The translations under genes were made by a program, and so were the position numbers. Below the pieces are notes generated by a model, which worked only from the letters and a program-made list of their open reading frames with translations, was not told the DNA's origin and made no database searches. From NCBI RefSeq assembly GCF_027923465.1, contig NZ_BRLB01000006.1:62001-126000 (forward strand): a stretch of 64,000 nt of DNA. Reading direction: 5' to 3'. How positions within the stretch are numbered: position 1 is the stretch's first letter; every line of letters starts with the position of its first letter. Shown here one piece after another: positions 27,285-35,473 of the stretch. The stretch comes from Vallitalea longa (lineage in GTDB: Bacteria; Bacillota; Clostridia; Lachnospirales; Vallitaleaceae).

Positions 27285-28331
27285 ATGAATGGTAAAATGA
27301 AAGTTGCTGTAATGAATAAAGTTGGAGAAATGGGATATGAAGAACGTCCAATCCCTAAGGTGAAAAATAAGGAAGTATTGGTACAACTGGAATATGTGGG
27401 TATATGTGGTTCAGATCTGCATTATTATGAAACTGGACGTATTGGAGATTATATTGTAAAGCCACCTTTCGTATTAGGACATGAACCAGGTGGTGTTGTT
27501 GTTGAGATAGGAAAAGAAGTAACTAATCTTAAGGTAGGAGACCGTGTAGCCTTAGAACCAGGTAAGACATGTGGAAAATGTGAATTTTGTAAAACTGGAA
27601 GATATAATTTATGTCCTGATGTAATATTTTTTGCAACACCACCATATGATGGTGTTTTCCAAGAATATGTTGCTCATGATGCAGATCTATGCTTTAAGTT
27701 ACCTGATAATGTGAGTACATTGTCAGGAGCATTAATCGAGCCATTGGCAGTGGGAATGCATGCTGCCAGTCAAGGAGATGCACATGTAGGTCAAACAGCA
27801 GTGGTTACAGGTGCTGGAGCTATAGGACTTGTGAGTGTGTTGGCTCTAAAAGTTAGAGGTGTGTCTAATATCATAGTTGTGGATATAATGCAAAAAAGAT
27901 TAGATAAGGCACTTAAATTAGGAGCAACCAATATAATTAATGCATCAGAGACAGATGCTGTGTCCAAATTAATGGAAATTACAGATGGAAAAGGTTGCGA
28001 TTTAGTAATAGAAACAGCAGGTACTGAGATTACTACCAACCAAGCAATACATATGGTCAAAAAAGGGTCAAACATAGTCTTAGTAGGATATGGAAAAACA
28101 GGTATGATGAATTTAGAGATGAGCTTGGCATTAGATAAGGAAATAACATTCAAGACAGTTTTTCGTTATCGTCATATTTATCCTATGGCAATTGACGCAG
28201 TAGCTAGTGGCAAAATAAATCTTGAGGATATAGTTACAGATATATTTGAATTTGACGATATACAAAATGCAATGGATAGTAGTGTTAAGAATAAGGCCGA
28301 TATCGTTAAGGCTGTAGTTCGTATTAAGTAG
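27285..28331 (+). CDS. Zinc-dependent polyol (sorbitol/xylitol-type) dehydrogenase
   Basis: A 348-residue medium-chain dehydrogenase that probably oxidises a polyol to a ketose with NAD. Catalytic zinc ligands are in VGICGSDLHYYE and LGHEPGG, and the structural zinc cysteines are CGKCEFCKTGRYNLC. The cofactor loop is TGAGAIGLVSV, followed by VDIMQKRLDKA. Overall it resembles sorbitol/xylitol dehydrogenases more than threonine dehydrogenases. Paired with the next gene, a fructokinase-like kinase, it suggests polyol to ketose to ketose phosphate. Confidence 0.87.
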   Translation: MNGKMKVAVMNKVGEMGYEERPIPKVKNKEVLVQLEYVGICGSDLHYYETGRIGDYIVKPPFVLGHEPGGVVVEIGKEVTNLKVGDRVALEPGKTCGKCEFCKTGRYNLCPDVIFFATPPYDGVFQEYVAHDADLCFKLPDNVSTLSGALIEPLAVGMHAASQGDAHVGQTAVVTGAGAIGLVSVLALKVRGVSNIIVVDIMQKRLDKALKLGATNIINASETDAVSKLMEITDGKGCDLVIETAGTEITTNQAIHMVKKGSNIVLVGYGKTGMMNLEMSLALDKEITFKTVFRYRHIYPMAIDAVASGKINLEDIVTDIFEFDDIQNAMDSSVKNKADIVKAVVRIK

Positions 28332-28370
28332 GTATTTTATACGTGGATTAAATTAGAGAGGAGGGATAAT

Positions 28371-29321
28371 ATGTATGATGTAGTTGCTATGGGAGAACTT
28401 CTTATAGACTTTACTCCAATTAAAAAAGAAAGCGATAAAGCTCCTACTTTTGAACAAAATCCAGGAGGAGCTCCTGCTAATGTATTGGCTATGAATTCTA
28501 TACTTGGTGGGAAAACTGGATTTATTGGAAAAGTAGGAGATGATGAGTTCGGACATTTTCTAAAGAAAGTGATAGAAGATGTCAATATCAATGCCAGTGG
28601 ACTTGTTATGGCAGAAGATGTACATACTACATTGGCTTTTGTCCACCTAAGTGACAATGGAGAACGTTCATTTAGTTTTTATAGAAAACCAGGTGCCGAT
28701 ATGATGCTTGAAGAAAAAGAGATCAAGAAAGAATTAATAGATAATTGCAATATATTTCATTTCGGTTCAGTATCTTTGACAGATGAGCCTTGCAGGAGTA
28801 CGACTATTTCAGCAGTTAAATATGCAAAATGTAAGGGTAAGATCATAAGCTATGATCCCAATTATAGAAAAGCGATTTGGAATACTCCTGAGAATGCTAG
28901 AAAAGAGATTTTAGAAGTAATGCCATTAGCTGATATAGTAAAAATATCTTATGAGGAAATGGAATTCCTTTTTGGTATAACAGATATCAATGAAGGTATA
29001 GAAAAGATTAAAAGAATGGGTGTTTCACTTGTCTTGATATCTATGGGAGATAAAGGTGCTTATTATTCAAATGAAAATGCTACAGGATTAGTTGAAGCAT
29101 TTAAGATGGATTCTATTGATACAACTGGGGCTGGTGATGCTTTCTTAGGGGCAATACATTATAAAATCAGGTCAAAAAGCCTACATGATATTCAAAAGAT
29201 GGAAAAAGATGAAATGGAACAGATTCTATTATTTGCCAATGCAGCAGGAGGAATTACAACTTTGAAAAAAGGTGCAATACCTGCTATGCCTAATGAGGAC
29301 CAGATTAATGAAACTGTATAA
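28371..29321 (+). CDS. PfkB-family carbohydrate kinase (fructokinase-like)
   Basis: A 316-residue ribokinase-fold kinase that likely phosphorylates a ketose such as fructose. It has the N-terminal signature GELLIDFTP, NPGGAPANVLA, and the C-terminal PfkB signature DTTGAGDAFLGA with the catalytic Asp. The layout is that of ScrK/fructokinase proteins. It is the last gene of the ABC-polyol operon and is followed by a terminator. The exact sugar is inferred from its neighbours. Confidence 0.87.
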   Translation: MYDVVAMGELLIDFTPIKKESDKAPTFEQNPGGAPANVLAMNSILGGKTGFIGKVGDDEFGHFLKKVIEDVNINASGLVMAEDVHTTLAFVHLSDNGERSFSFYRKPGADMMLEEKEIKKELIDNCNIFHFGSVSLTDEPCRSTTISAVKYAKCKGKIISYDPNYRKAIWNTPENARKEILEVMPLADIVKISYEEMEFLFGITDINEGIEKIKRMGVSLVLISMGDKGAYYSNENATGLVEAFKMDSIDTTGAGDAFLGAIHYKIRSKSLHDIQKMEKDEMEQILLFANAAGGITTLKKGAIPAMPNEDQINETV

Positions 29322-29349
29322 ATGATTGAAGATAAATATTTAATTAGAA

Positions 29350-29387
29350 TGGAGAGTACTATAGTTTAGTTACTCTCTATTTTTTTG
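29350..29387 (+). terminator. Terminator of the sugar/polyol operon
   Basis: GAGAGTA at 29352-29358 pairs with TACTCTC at 29371-29377 and is followed by a seven-T run and a further T-rich stretch. Confidence 0.75.
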
Positions 29388-29472
29388 TTTTTTAATTTTG
29401 CAATTGGGATTGATTATAAGAGTAATCATAAAATTTTTATCTGGAATATCAAAATAAATCAAATAAATGATA

Positions 29473-29501
29473 TTGACAATCATTATTATTTAATATATAA
29501 T
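29473..29501 (+). promoter_or_regulatory. Consensus promoter of the manganese operon
   Basis: Perfect TTGACA (29473-29478) and TATAAT (29496-29501) with a 17-base spacer. The -35 box runs into ATCATTATT, the same arrangement as the DUF2325 promoter at 58889-58917. Confidence 0.85.
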
Positions 29502-29516
29502 AGTATCAACAGAAAA

Positions 29517-29534
29517 GTTAAGGTTAACCTTAAC
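29517..29534. promoter_or_regulatory. DtxR/MntR-type operator palindrome
   Basis: GTTAAGGTTAACCTTAAC is a perfect 18-base palindrome between the promoter and the ribosome site of the DtxR-family gene. It resembles the DtxR/IdeR box pattern TTAGGTTAGSCTAACCTAA. Autoregulation by the first gene of the operon is the natural reading. Confidence 0.75.
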
Positions 29535-29551
29535 AAATGAGGAGGGACAAA

Positions 29552-29989
29552 ATGTTAAATAGAGGAGAACAAGATTATATAAAAGTAATATTCATGTTAG
29601 AAGATAAAAATGAAGATGAGTACCTAAATAATAATGAACTTGTAAAAACATTAGGGCATACGCCACAAACAGTAAATGAAACAATAAAAAAGTTAGTAAA
29701 TAAAAAGTTAGTAGAATATGTTCCTTATAAAGGTACTAAATTGACTGATGAGGGTAGAGACATAGGTACCAGATTAATAAGAATCCATAGACTCTGGGAA
29801 TATTTTCTATTTGAGAAATTAGGATATACTTGGGAACAGGTACATGCAGAAGCAGAAAAATTAGAGCATGCTACTTCATTTTTATTAGAAGAAAGACTTT
29901 ATAAATTTTTAGGAGAGCCGAAACAATGTCCCCATGGAAGTTATATACCTAGACTTAAAGAAACAATCGGGAACAAAAATGATAATTAA
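29552..29989 (+). CDS. DtxR/MntR-family metal-dependent repressor
   Basis: A 145-residue metal-sensing regulator. The N-terminal winged helix includes NNELVKTLGHTPQTVNETIKKL. The dimerisation and metal-binding region follows, with IHRLWEYFLFEKLGYTWEQVHAEAEKLEHATS and CPHGSYIP, the typical Glu/His/Cys ligand positions. There is no SH3-like third domain, as in MntR/TroR. An in-frame ATG at 29537 precedes the AGGAGGG ribosome site, so ATG 29552 is the start. It is the first gene of an ABC metal transporter operon and sits directly behind its likely operator. Manganese is the most likely metal, iron second. Confidence 0.88.
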   Translation: MLNRGEQDYIKVIFMLEDKNEDEYLNNNELVKTLGHTPQTVNETIKKLVNKKLVEYVPYKGTKLTDEGRDIGTRLIRIHRLWEYFLFEKLGYTWEQVHAEAEKLEHATSFLLEERLYKFLGEPKQCPHGSYIPRLKETIGNKNDN

Positions 29990-30001
29990 GGAGGTTTTTT
30001 A

Positions 30002-30928
30002 ATGAAAAAAAATTTATTTATTATGTTATTGGTTATTATTTCAGCTATTGGATTAAGCGGTTGTGGTAACAGTAAAAAAGTAACTAAAATTGACGGTAAA
30101 TATAACATAGTGGCTACAACTACTATGATTGCGGATTTAGTCAAGATAATTGGTGGTGATAGCGTATCAGTTCAAGGATTAATGGGACCAGGAGTTGACC
30201 CTCATTTATATAAAGCTAGTGCTGGTGATGTATCATTGATGCAGAATGCAGATATGGTCATATATAATGGTCTACACCTTGAAGGTAAAATGGGTGAAAT
30301 ATTTCAGAATATCAATGATAATGAAAAATTAGTTATCAAGATATCTTCTGGAATAAATGAGGAGAATTTAATTATAAGTGAAGATGATTTACATGATCCA
30401 CATATCTGGTTTAATGTTTTATTATGGAAAGATGCTGCAAAGGTAGTTAAAGATGGACTTATTGAGTTAGATAATATGAATGAAGAAACATACACGAATA
30501 ACTACGAAGAATATATGGTTGAACTTGACGAATTACATGAATATGTTAAATCAAGAGTTGATGAGTTACCAGAAGACAAGCGAATTCTAATTACTGCTCA
30601 TGATGCATTTGAATATTTTGGTAGTACTTATGGCTTTAAGGTCAAGGGATTACAAGGGATATCAACAGCTTCAGAAGCTGGTACAGGTGATGTAAGAGAA
30701 TTAGCAGATTTTATTGTAGAACATGAAATAGGTGCTATCTTTATTGAATCTTCAGTTCCTAAGAAAAATGTTGAGGCTTTACAAGAAGCCGTAGAAGCTA
30801 GAGATTTTCAAGTTGAAATCGGCGGAGAACTTTTCTCTGATTCATTAGGAAGTGAAGGAACAGAAGCTGAAACTTATATAGGAACAGTTAAAAGTAATGT
30901 AAATACTATAATTGATGCATTAAAATAA
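30002..30928 (+). CDS. Metal ABC transporter substrate-binding lipoprotein (manganese type)
   Basis: A 308-residue lipoprotein of the cluster 9 / TroA-ZnuA family, with a lipobox (LSGC) near residue 21. Metal ligands are readable: a His in GVDPHLYKAS, a His in LHDPHIWFN, a Glu in GISTASEAGTG and an Asp near GELFSDSLG. A His-His-Glu-Asp set is typical of manganese (or iron) binding proteins; zinc-specific ZnuA proteins have His in place of the Glu and a His-rich loop, which is missing here. Its start follows the regulator by 12 bases. Confidence 0.9.
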   Translation: MKKNLFIMLLVIISAIGLSGCGNSKKVTKIDGKYNIVATTTMIADLVKIIGGDSVSVQGLMGPGVDPHLYKASAGDVSLMQNADMVIYNGLHLEGKMGEIFQNINDNEKLVIKISSGINEENLIISEDDLHDPHIWFNVLLWKDAAKVVKDGLIELDNMNEETYTNNYEEYMVELDELHEYVKSRVDELPEDKRILITAHDAFEYFGSTYGFKVKGLQGISTASEAGTGDVRELADFIVEHEIGAIFIESSVPKKNVEALQEAVEARDFQVEIGGELFSDSLGSEGTEAETYIGTVKSNVNTIIDALK

Positions 30929-30960
30929 TACACACTAATTATTAAAAAGAGGGTAATCAT

Positions 30961-31704
30961 ATGGTTAATTCAGATAATTATGTAATAGAAGTGGAAGATA
31001 TGACAGTTGCATATCAAATAAAGCCAGTGCTTTGGGATATTGACCTAAGGATTCCAAAAGGTGTACTAATGGCTATAATTGGACCTAATGGTGCAGGTAA
31101 ATCTACATTGATTAAGGCTATGCTTGATTTAATAAAACCTGTTTCTGGTAGTACTATTTTTAATGGACACTCTTATAAACATCAGAGAAAAAATATAGGC
31201 TATGTACCACAAAGAGGTAGTGTGGATTGGGATTTTCCTACAACTGTTTTAGATGTAGTCTTGATGGGAAGATATGGTTATATAGGCTGGATTAAAAGAC
31301 CTGGCAAAAAAGAAAAAAAATTAGCTATGGAAGCCTTAACTAAGGTAGGGATGCAAGAGTTTGCTAATAGGCAAATAAGTCAATTATCAGGTGGACAACA
31401 ACAACGTGTTTTCCTTGCTAGAGCAATTGTTCAGAATGCAGATATTTATTTTATGGATGAACCATTTCAAGGTGTAGATGCAAAGACTGAGAGAGCCATT
31501 GTTGATATTCTAAAAGATATGAGAAAGCAAGGAAAAACAGTAATAGTTGTTCATCATGATTTACAAACAGTAAAAGAATATTTTGATTGGGTAACTCTTC
31601 TAAATATCCAATTAATAGCATGTGGACCAATTTCGGAAGTTTTTACAGAAGAAAATCTAATAAAAACATATCGTAGTACTGGCAAATTGTTAAAAGGCAG
31701 GTAA
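30961..31704 (+). CDS. Metal ABC transporter ATP-binding protein
   Basis: A 247-residue cytoplasmic ATPase of the metal importer. Walker A is GPNGAGKST, the signature is LSGGQQQRVFLARA, and Walker B is YFMDEPFQGVDA with the switch His in VVHHD. It has the usual length for TroB/MntB-type ATPases. It follows the binding-protein gene by 32 bases and precedes two permease genes. Confidence 0.93.
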   Translation: MVNSDNYVIEVEDMTVAYQIKPVLWDIDLRIPKGVLMAIIGPNGAGKSTLIKAMLDLIKPVSGSTIFNGHSYKHQRKNIGYVPQRGSVDWDFPTTVLDVVLMGRYGYIGWIKRPGKKEKKLAMEALTKVGMQEFANRQISQLSGGQQQRVFLARAIVQNADIYFMDEPFQGVDAKTERAIVDILKDMRKQGKTVIVVHHDLQTVKEYFDWVTLLNIQLIACGPISEVFTEENLIKTYRSTGKLLKGR

Positions 31705-31708
31705 TGTT

Positions 31709-32614
31709 ATGGTTGATTTTAAAATGATATTTACAGATTACACATTACAAATAGTTTCATTGGGTTCTGCGCTTCTTGGAATAATTAGCGGAATAGTGGG
31801 TAGCTTTGCAGTACTGAAAAAGCAAAGTTTATTAGGGGATGCAGTATCGCACGCAGCATTACCAGGGATTACCATTGCATTTATACTTACTGGAAGTAAA
31901 AGTACGGTGATTCTCTTAATAGGAGCATTAATAACTGGATTATTAGCTACATGGATAGTTGGATTTATCAATAAACATTCTAGAATAAAATTTGATTCAG
32001 CTCTAGCACTTATTTTATCAGTTTTTTTTGGTATTGGACTTACACTATTGACATATATACAAAAGATTCCAAATGCGAATCAAGCAGGTTTAGAAAATTT
32101 TATTTTTGGGCAGGCTTCGACGTTACTTAGCAGGGATGTCAAGATAATATTTATTGTTGGTATAGTAGTTATTGCATTGGTAATTATATTCTGGAAAGAG
32201 TTAAAAATAATAACTTTTGATTATGAGTTTGCAAGAAGTATCGGATTTTCTACTAAAAAATTAGATTTTTTGTTAGCTGGTTTGATAGTAACAACAATAA
32301 TCATTGGACTACAAACTGTAGGTGTAATCCTAATGAGTGCAATGTTGGTAGCACCAGGTGTAGCAGCAAGACAGTGGACAAATAAACTTTCTATAATGGT
32401 TATACTTGCTTCTGCTTTCGGAGCAATTAGTGGAGTTTTAGGAACTATTATTAGTTCGTCAATTGAAAATATGCCTACAGGTCCTTCTATAGTTCTTGTT
32501 ATAAGCTTAATAGTGATAGTTAGCATATTTCTTGCACCTAATAGAGGTTTGGTATGGAAAAAAATTAGAGATTATAACAACAAAAATAGTTGTATGTTTG
32601 TTAAGGGGGAATAG
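31709..32614 (+). CDS. Metal ABC transporter permease (TroC-like)
   Basis: A 301-residue integral membrane protein with about eight hydrophobic segments, in the ABC-3 permease family. The typical motifs are LLGDAVSHAALPG near residue 47 and the C-terminal LVAPGVAARQWTNKL region. It starts four bases after the ATPase stop and is probably translationally coupled. It pairs with the next permease to form the channel. Confidence 0.92.
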   Translation: MVDFKMIFTDYTLQIVSLGSALLGIISGIVGSFAVLKKQSLLGDAVSHAALPGITIAFILTGSKSTVILLIGALITGLLATWIVGFINKHSRIKFDSALALILSVFFGIGLTLLTYIQKIPNANQAGLENFIFGQASTLLSRDVKIIFIVGIVVIALVIIFWKELKIITFDYEFARSIGFSTKKLDFLLAGLIVTTIIIGLQTVGVILMSAMLVAPGVAARQWTNKLSIMVILASAFGAISGVLGTIISSSIENMPTGPSIVLVISLIVIVSIFLAPNRGLVWKKIRDYNNKNSCMFVKGE

Positions 32615-32616
32615 AT

Positions 32617-33735
32617 ATGACGCCACAATTAGAGATTCAAATAATAGCAGTAATCGTTGCAGTAGCTTGTTCTATCCCTGGTGTATTTCTAGTTCTAAGA
32701 AAAATGGCTATGATGTCAGATGCTATAACCCATACCATTTTATTAGGAATCGTTGGAGCATATTTCATTGTATTTGATTTGAGTTCTCCACTCTTAATAA
32801 TGGGTGCAGCAGTAGTTGGATTATTAACCGTATACTTAGTGGAACTTCTTAATTCAACTAAATTGTTATCAGAAGATTCAGCAATAGGTGTTGTTTTCCC
32901 TTTGCTATTTAGTATAGCAATCATTATTGTTTCTAAGTATGCTAGTTCGGTTCACTTAGATACTGATTCAGTACTATTAGGAGAATTAGCTTTTGCACCA
33001 TTTAACAGAATGGTTATAGGAGGAGTTGACATTGGAGCCAAAGCTATTTATTCTATGGGAACAGTATTGTTAATAAATTTGGTACTGGTAATCGTATTTT
33101 TTAAAGAATTGAAGTTAGCCACTTTCGATAAAGGACTTGCGGCAGTTTTAGGTTTTTCACCTATATTAATCCATTATGGATTAATGACTTCAGTTTCAGT
33201 TACAGCAGTAGGAGCTTTTGAGGCAGTAGGTTCTATATTAGTTATTGCTTTTATGGTTGGTCCTCCTATATCAGCTTATTTGATTACTGATGATCTTAAG
33301 AAAATGATAATCTTAAGTGCTTTTATTGGAGCTGTTAATGCTATCATAGGATATCAATTTGCAGATTTATTAGATGTATCTATTGCAGGCTGCATGGCAA
33401 CTTTTACAGGTATATCATTTATGCTGATATTTATTTTTGCACCCAAAAGAGGAATGATAACCATCATTAGAAGACGTAAGTACCAGGAAATAGATTTTGC
33501 TGCAAAGACTATGTTATTTCATGTATATAATCATGAGGGTGATGAAAATGAATATATAGAAAATGGAATAGTGAGTATTAGTAATCATTTAAACTGGCAA
33601 AAAGATTTTTTAGAACGTATTGTTATTAAGTTAAAAAGTGATAATTTTATTGTTGAAACCAATGGAATCTTTAAATTAACTGAAGAAGGAAGGGAGTATG
33701 CTAATAAAAGTTATGAAGAAATAATAGCAGAATAA
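32617..33735 (+). CDS. Metal ABC permease with C-terminal winged-helix domain (TroD-like)
   Basis: A 372-residue protein. The first 280 or so residues are an ABC-3 permease with MSDAITHTILLG and MVGPPISAYLIT. The last 80 residues (KYQEIDFAAKTMLFHVYNHEG to GIFKLTEEGREYANKS) look like a winged-helix fold resembling a metalloregulator DNA-binding domain. Such fusions are known in TroD/MtsC-type permeases. The tail may sense metal or act as a plug on the cytoplasmic side; this is unproven. It starts two bases after the previous permease gene. Confidence 0.88.
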   Translation: MTPQLEIQIIAVIVAVACSIPGVFLVLRKMAMMSDAITHTILLGIVGAYFIVFDLSSPLLIMGAAVVGLLTVYLVELLNSTKLLSEDSAIGVVFPLLFSIAIIIVSKYASSVHLDTDSVLLGELAFAPFNRMVIGGVDIGAKAIYSMGTVLLINLVLVIVFFKELKLATFDKGLAAVLGFSPILIHYGLMTSVSVTAVGAFEAVGSILVIAFMVGPPISAYLITDDLKKMIILSAFIGAVNAIIGYQFADLLDVSIAGCMATFTGISFMLIFIFAPKRGMITIIRRRKYQEIDFAAKTMLFHVYNHEGDENEYIENGIVSISNHLNWQKDFLERIVIKLKSDNFIVETNGIFKLTEEGREYANKSYEEIIAE

Positions 33736-33744
33736 TGTTAGAGT

Positions 33745-33807
33745 AGGACTGTTTACTAGTACATTTTTTATAGTATCATTAATAAAATGTATGAGACAGT
33801 CCTTTTA
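33745..33807 (+). terminator. Terminator of the manganese transport operon
   Basis: AGGACTGT (33745-33752) pairs with ACAGTCCT (33796-33803), with an inner pairing of TACATTTT with AAAATGTA, followed by TTTT. Confidence 0.7.
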
Positions 33808-33985
33808 AGTTATTCATTTAAACATTTTTCGACTCATTAGTAGTATGAATCAAGAATATGTTGCATGAACTTACATAAATGTTTATAATAAGATTAGCCT
33901 ACAAAACTTAAAGGATTTAAATTCTTACAATATATAGTATTGAAATAAGTACTAATAGTTATAGTATATCAAAAGGAGTATTATT

Positions 33986-34573
33986 ATGAAAAACTTACTA
34001 AACAAAATAGAATATAATTCACCTGTGGTTCTAACATTTGCTCTACTAGCAACAGGAGTTTTTTTTATAGATGAAATTATACCTATAGATATTATTAATA
34101 CATTTTTTGTTTATAGAGGTGGATTTTCTGTAATGAGTTTGATTCAGATGATATTATGGCCTTTGGGACATGCTTCCATAGATCATTTGTTAGGTAATAT
34201 TACTTTGATTTTATTAATAGGACCTATGTTAGAAGAGAAGTATTCATCAAAGACAATCTTGATTTTGATTATTATAACAACTATAATTATAGGAGTTTTT
34301 CAAGTGATTATTTTAAATAGTGGAATACTAGGAGCTAGTGGTATTGTATTTATGATGATAGTATTGACTTCGTTCACTAATATGAAAGATGGAAAAGTTC
34401 CTCTTACATTTATTTGTATAGCTATATTATTCTTAGCAAAAGAAATATATAATGGACTATTCGTGGTTAATAATATTTCGGAATTGGGTCATATATTAGG
34501 TGCTGTTGTAGGAATTGGTTATATATTTATAATACAAAAAAATAAGAAGAAGCAGATTAATTATAATGTTTAG
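33986..34573 (+). CDS. Rhomboid family intramembrane serine protease
   Basis: A 195-residue protein with about six membrane segments. The catalytic pair is visible: Ser118 in GASG (residues 116-119) and His169 in GHILGAVVG. The conserved HLLGN motif (His67, Asn71) sits in the second membrane helix. It is predicted to cut substrates within the membrane. It lies 26 bases upstream of speD with no terminator between, so the two are co-transcribed. It is the first gene of the membrane-stress region, but its substrate is unknown. Confidence 0.88.
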   Translation: MKNLLNKIEYNSPVVLTFALLATGVFFIDEIIPIDIINTFFVYRGGFSVMSLIQMILWPLGHASIDHLLGNITLILLIGPMLEEKYSSKTILILIIITTIIIGVFQVIILNSGILGASGIVFMMIVLTSFTNMKDGKVPLTFICIAILFLAKEIYNGLFVVNNISELGHILGAVVGIGYIFIIQKNKKKQINYNV

Positions 34574-34599
34574 TTTGAAAAAGGAGAGAAGGTATTGGA

Positions 34600-35397
34600 T
34601 TGAGTAAGAAATATAAAATACATGGTTTTAATAACCTGACTAAAACTCTCAATATGAATTTTTATAATATTTGTTATATAAGCAATAAGAAAATGAAGGA
34701 AAGATATATTGAATTTATCAATTGTAACTATAATGCTGATAATTTAACGGATATACTAAGAAATGTTACATCAATGATTGGTGCAAATATATTAAATATT
34801 GCAAAACAAGATTATGACCCACAAGGTGCCAGTGCCAGCTTATTGATATCAGAAGGGGAAATCCCAATTATTAGAATTGATGATTCTTGTAATAGAGGAA
34901 ATGTTATACCTAATACCCAACATATAGTTGGTCATCTAGATAAAAGCCATGTAACTGTACATACTTATCCAGAAAATAATACTAGTAATGATATATTTGT
35001 GATTAGAATAGATATAGAGATTAGTACATGTGGAGAAATATCCCCATTAGAGTCAATTGATTATTTAATTGAAAAGTTCAATTCGAATATCATTACTATC
35101 GATTATAGAGTAAGAGGGTTTAGTAGAGATACTAGCGGAAGAAAACATTATATCGACCATAAGATATCATCCATACAAGATTTCATATCACAAAAAAATA
35201 AATTAGATTATAAGATGGTAGATTTCAATTCACCTAAAAATAATATTTTTTATACTAAAATGATTGATAATGTATTTATATTAGATAGTTATCTATTTGA
35301 AATGAAAAAAGAGACATTATTAGATAATCATCAGATTCAAAGTATTACTACAAAAATTAAAAATGAAATGAATTCAATATTCTTTTGTGAAGAATAA
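34600..35397 (+). CDS. speD: S-adenosylmethionine decarboxylase proenzyme (E. coli-type SpeD)
   Basis: Makes decarboxylated S-adenosylmethionine, the aminopropyl donor for polyamine synthesis. The 265 residues match the E. coli-type enzyme (264), not the short Bacillus/Thermotoga type. The self-cleavage site Lys115-Ser116 in LDKSHVTVHTYPE and the catalytic Cys144 in STCGEISPL are present, so it should form a pyruvoyl enzyme. It starts with TTG at 34600 behind a GAGAAGG-type site, which implies modest translation. The likely user of its product is the membrane aminopropyltransferase at 42701. Confidence 0.9.
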   Translation: MSKKYKIHGFNNLTKTLNMNFYNICYISNKKMKERYIEFINCNYNADNLTDILRNVTSMIGANILNIAKQDYDPQGASASLLISEGEIPIIRIDDSCNRGNVIPNTQHIVGHLDKSHVTVHTYPENNTSNDIFVIRIDIEISTCGEISPLESIDYLIEKFNSNIITIDYRVRGFSRDTSGRKHYIDHKISSIQDFISQKNKLDYKMVDFNSPKNNIFYTKMIDNVFILDSYLFEMKKETLLDNHQIQSITTKIKNEMNSIFFCEE

Positions 35398-35419
35398 TAT
35401 TTAATTGGCTATCTTAAGA

Positions 35420-35472
35420 AATATCCCATAATACACACATTATTTAGTGTTATGGGATATTTTCATTTTTTT
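35420..35472 (+). terminator. Terminator after speD
   Basis: AATATCCCATAATAC at 35420-35434 pairs with GTGTTATGGGATATT at 35447-35461 (15 bases, one G-T pair), followed by a T-rich tail. It lies between convergent genes and may also stop the minus-strand kinase transcript. Confidence 0.75.
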
Positions 35473-35473
35473 A

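Noticed and set aside
30002-30928. Zinc-specific binding protein (ZnuA)
   Set aside because: The ligand set reads His-His-Glu-Asp, and the His-rich loop of zinc-type proteins is missing, so manganese or iron is favoured.
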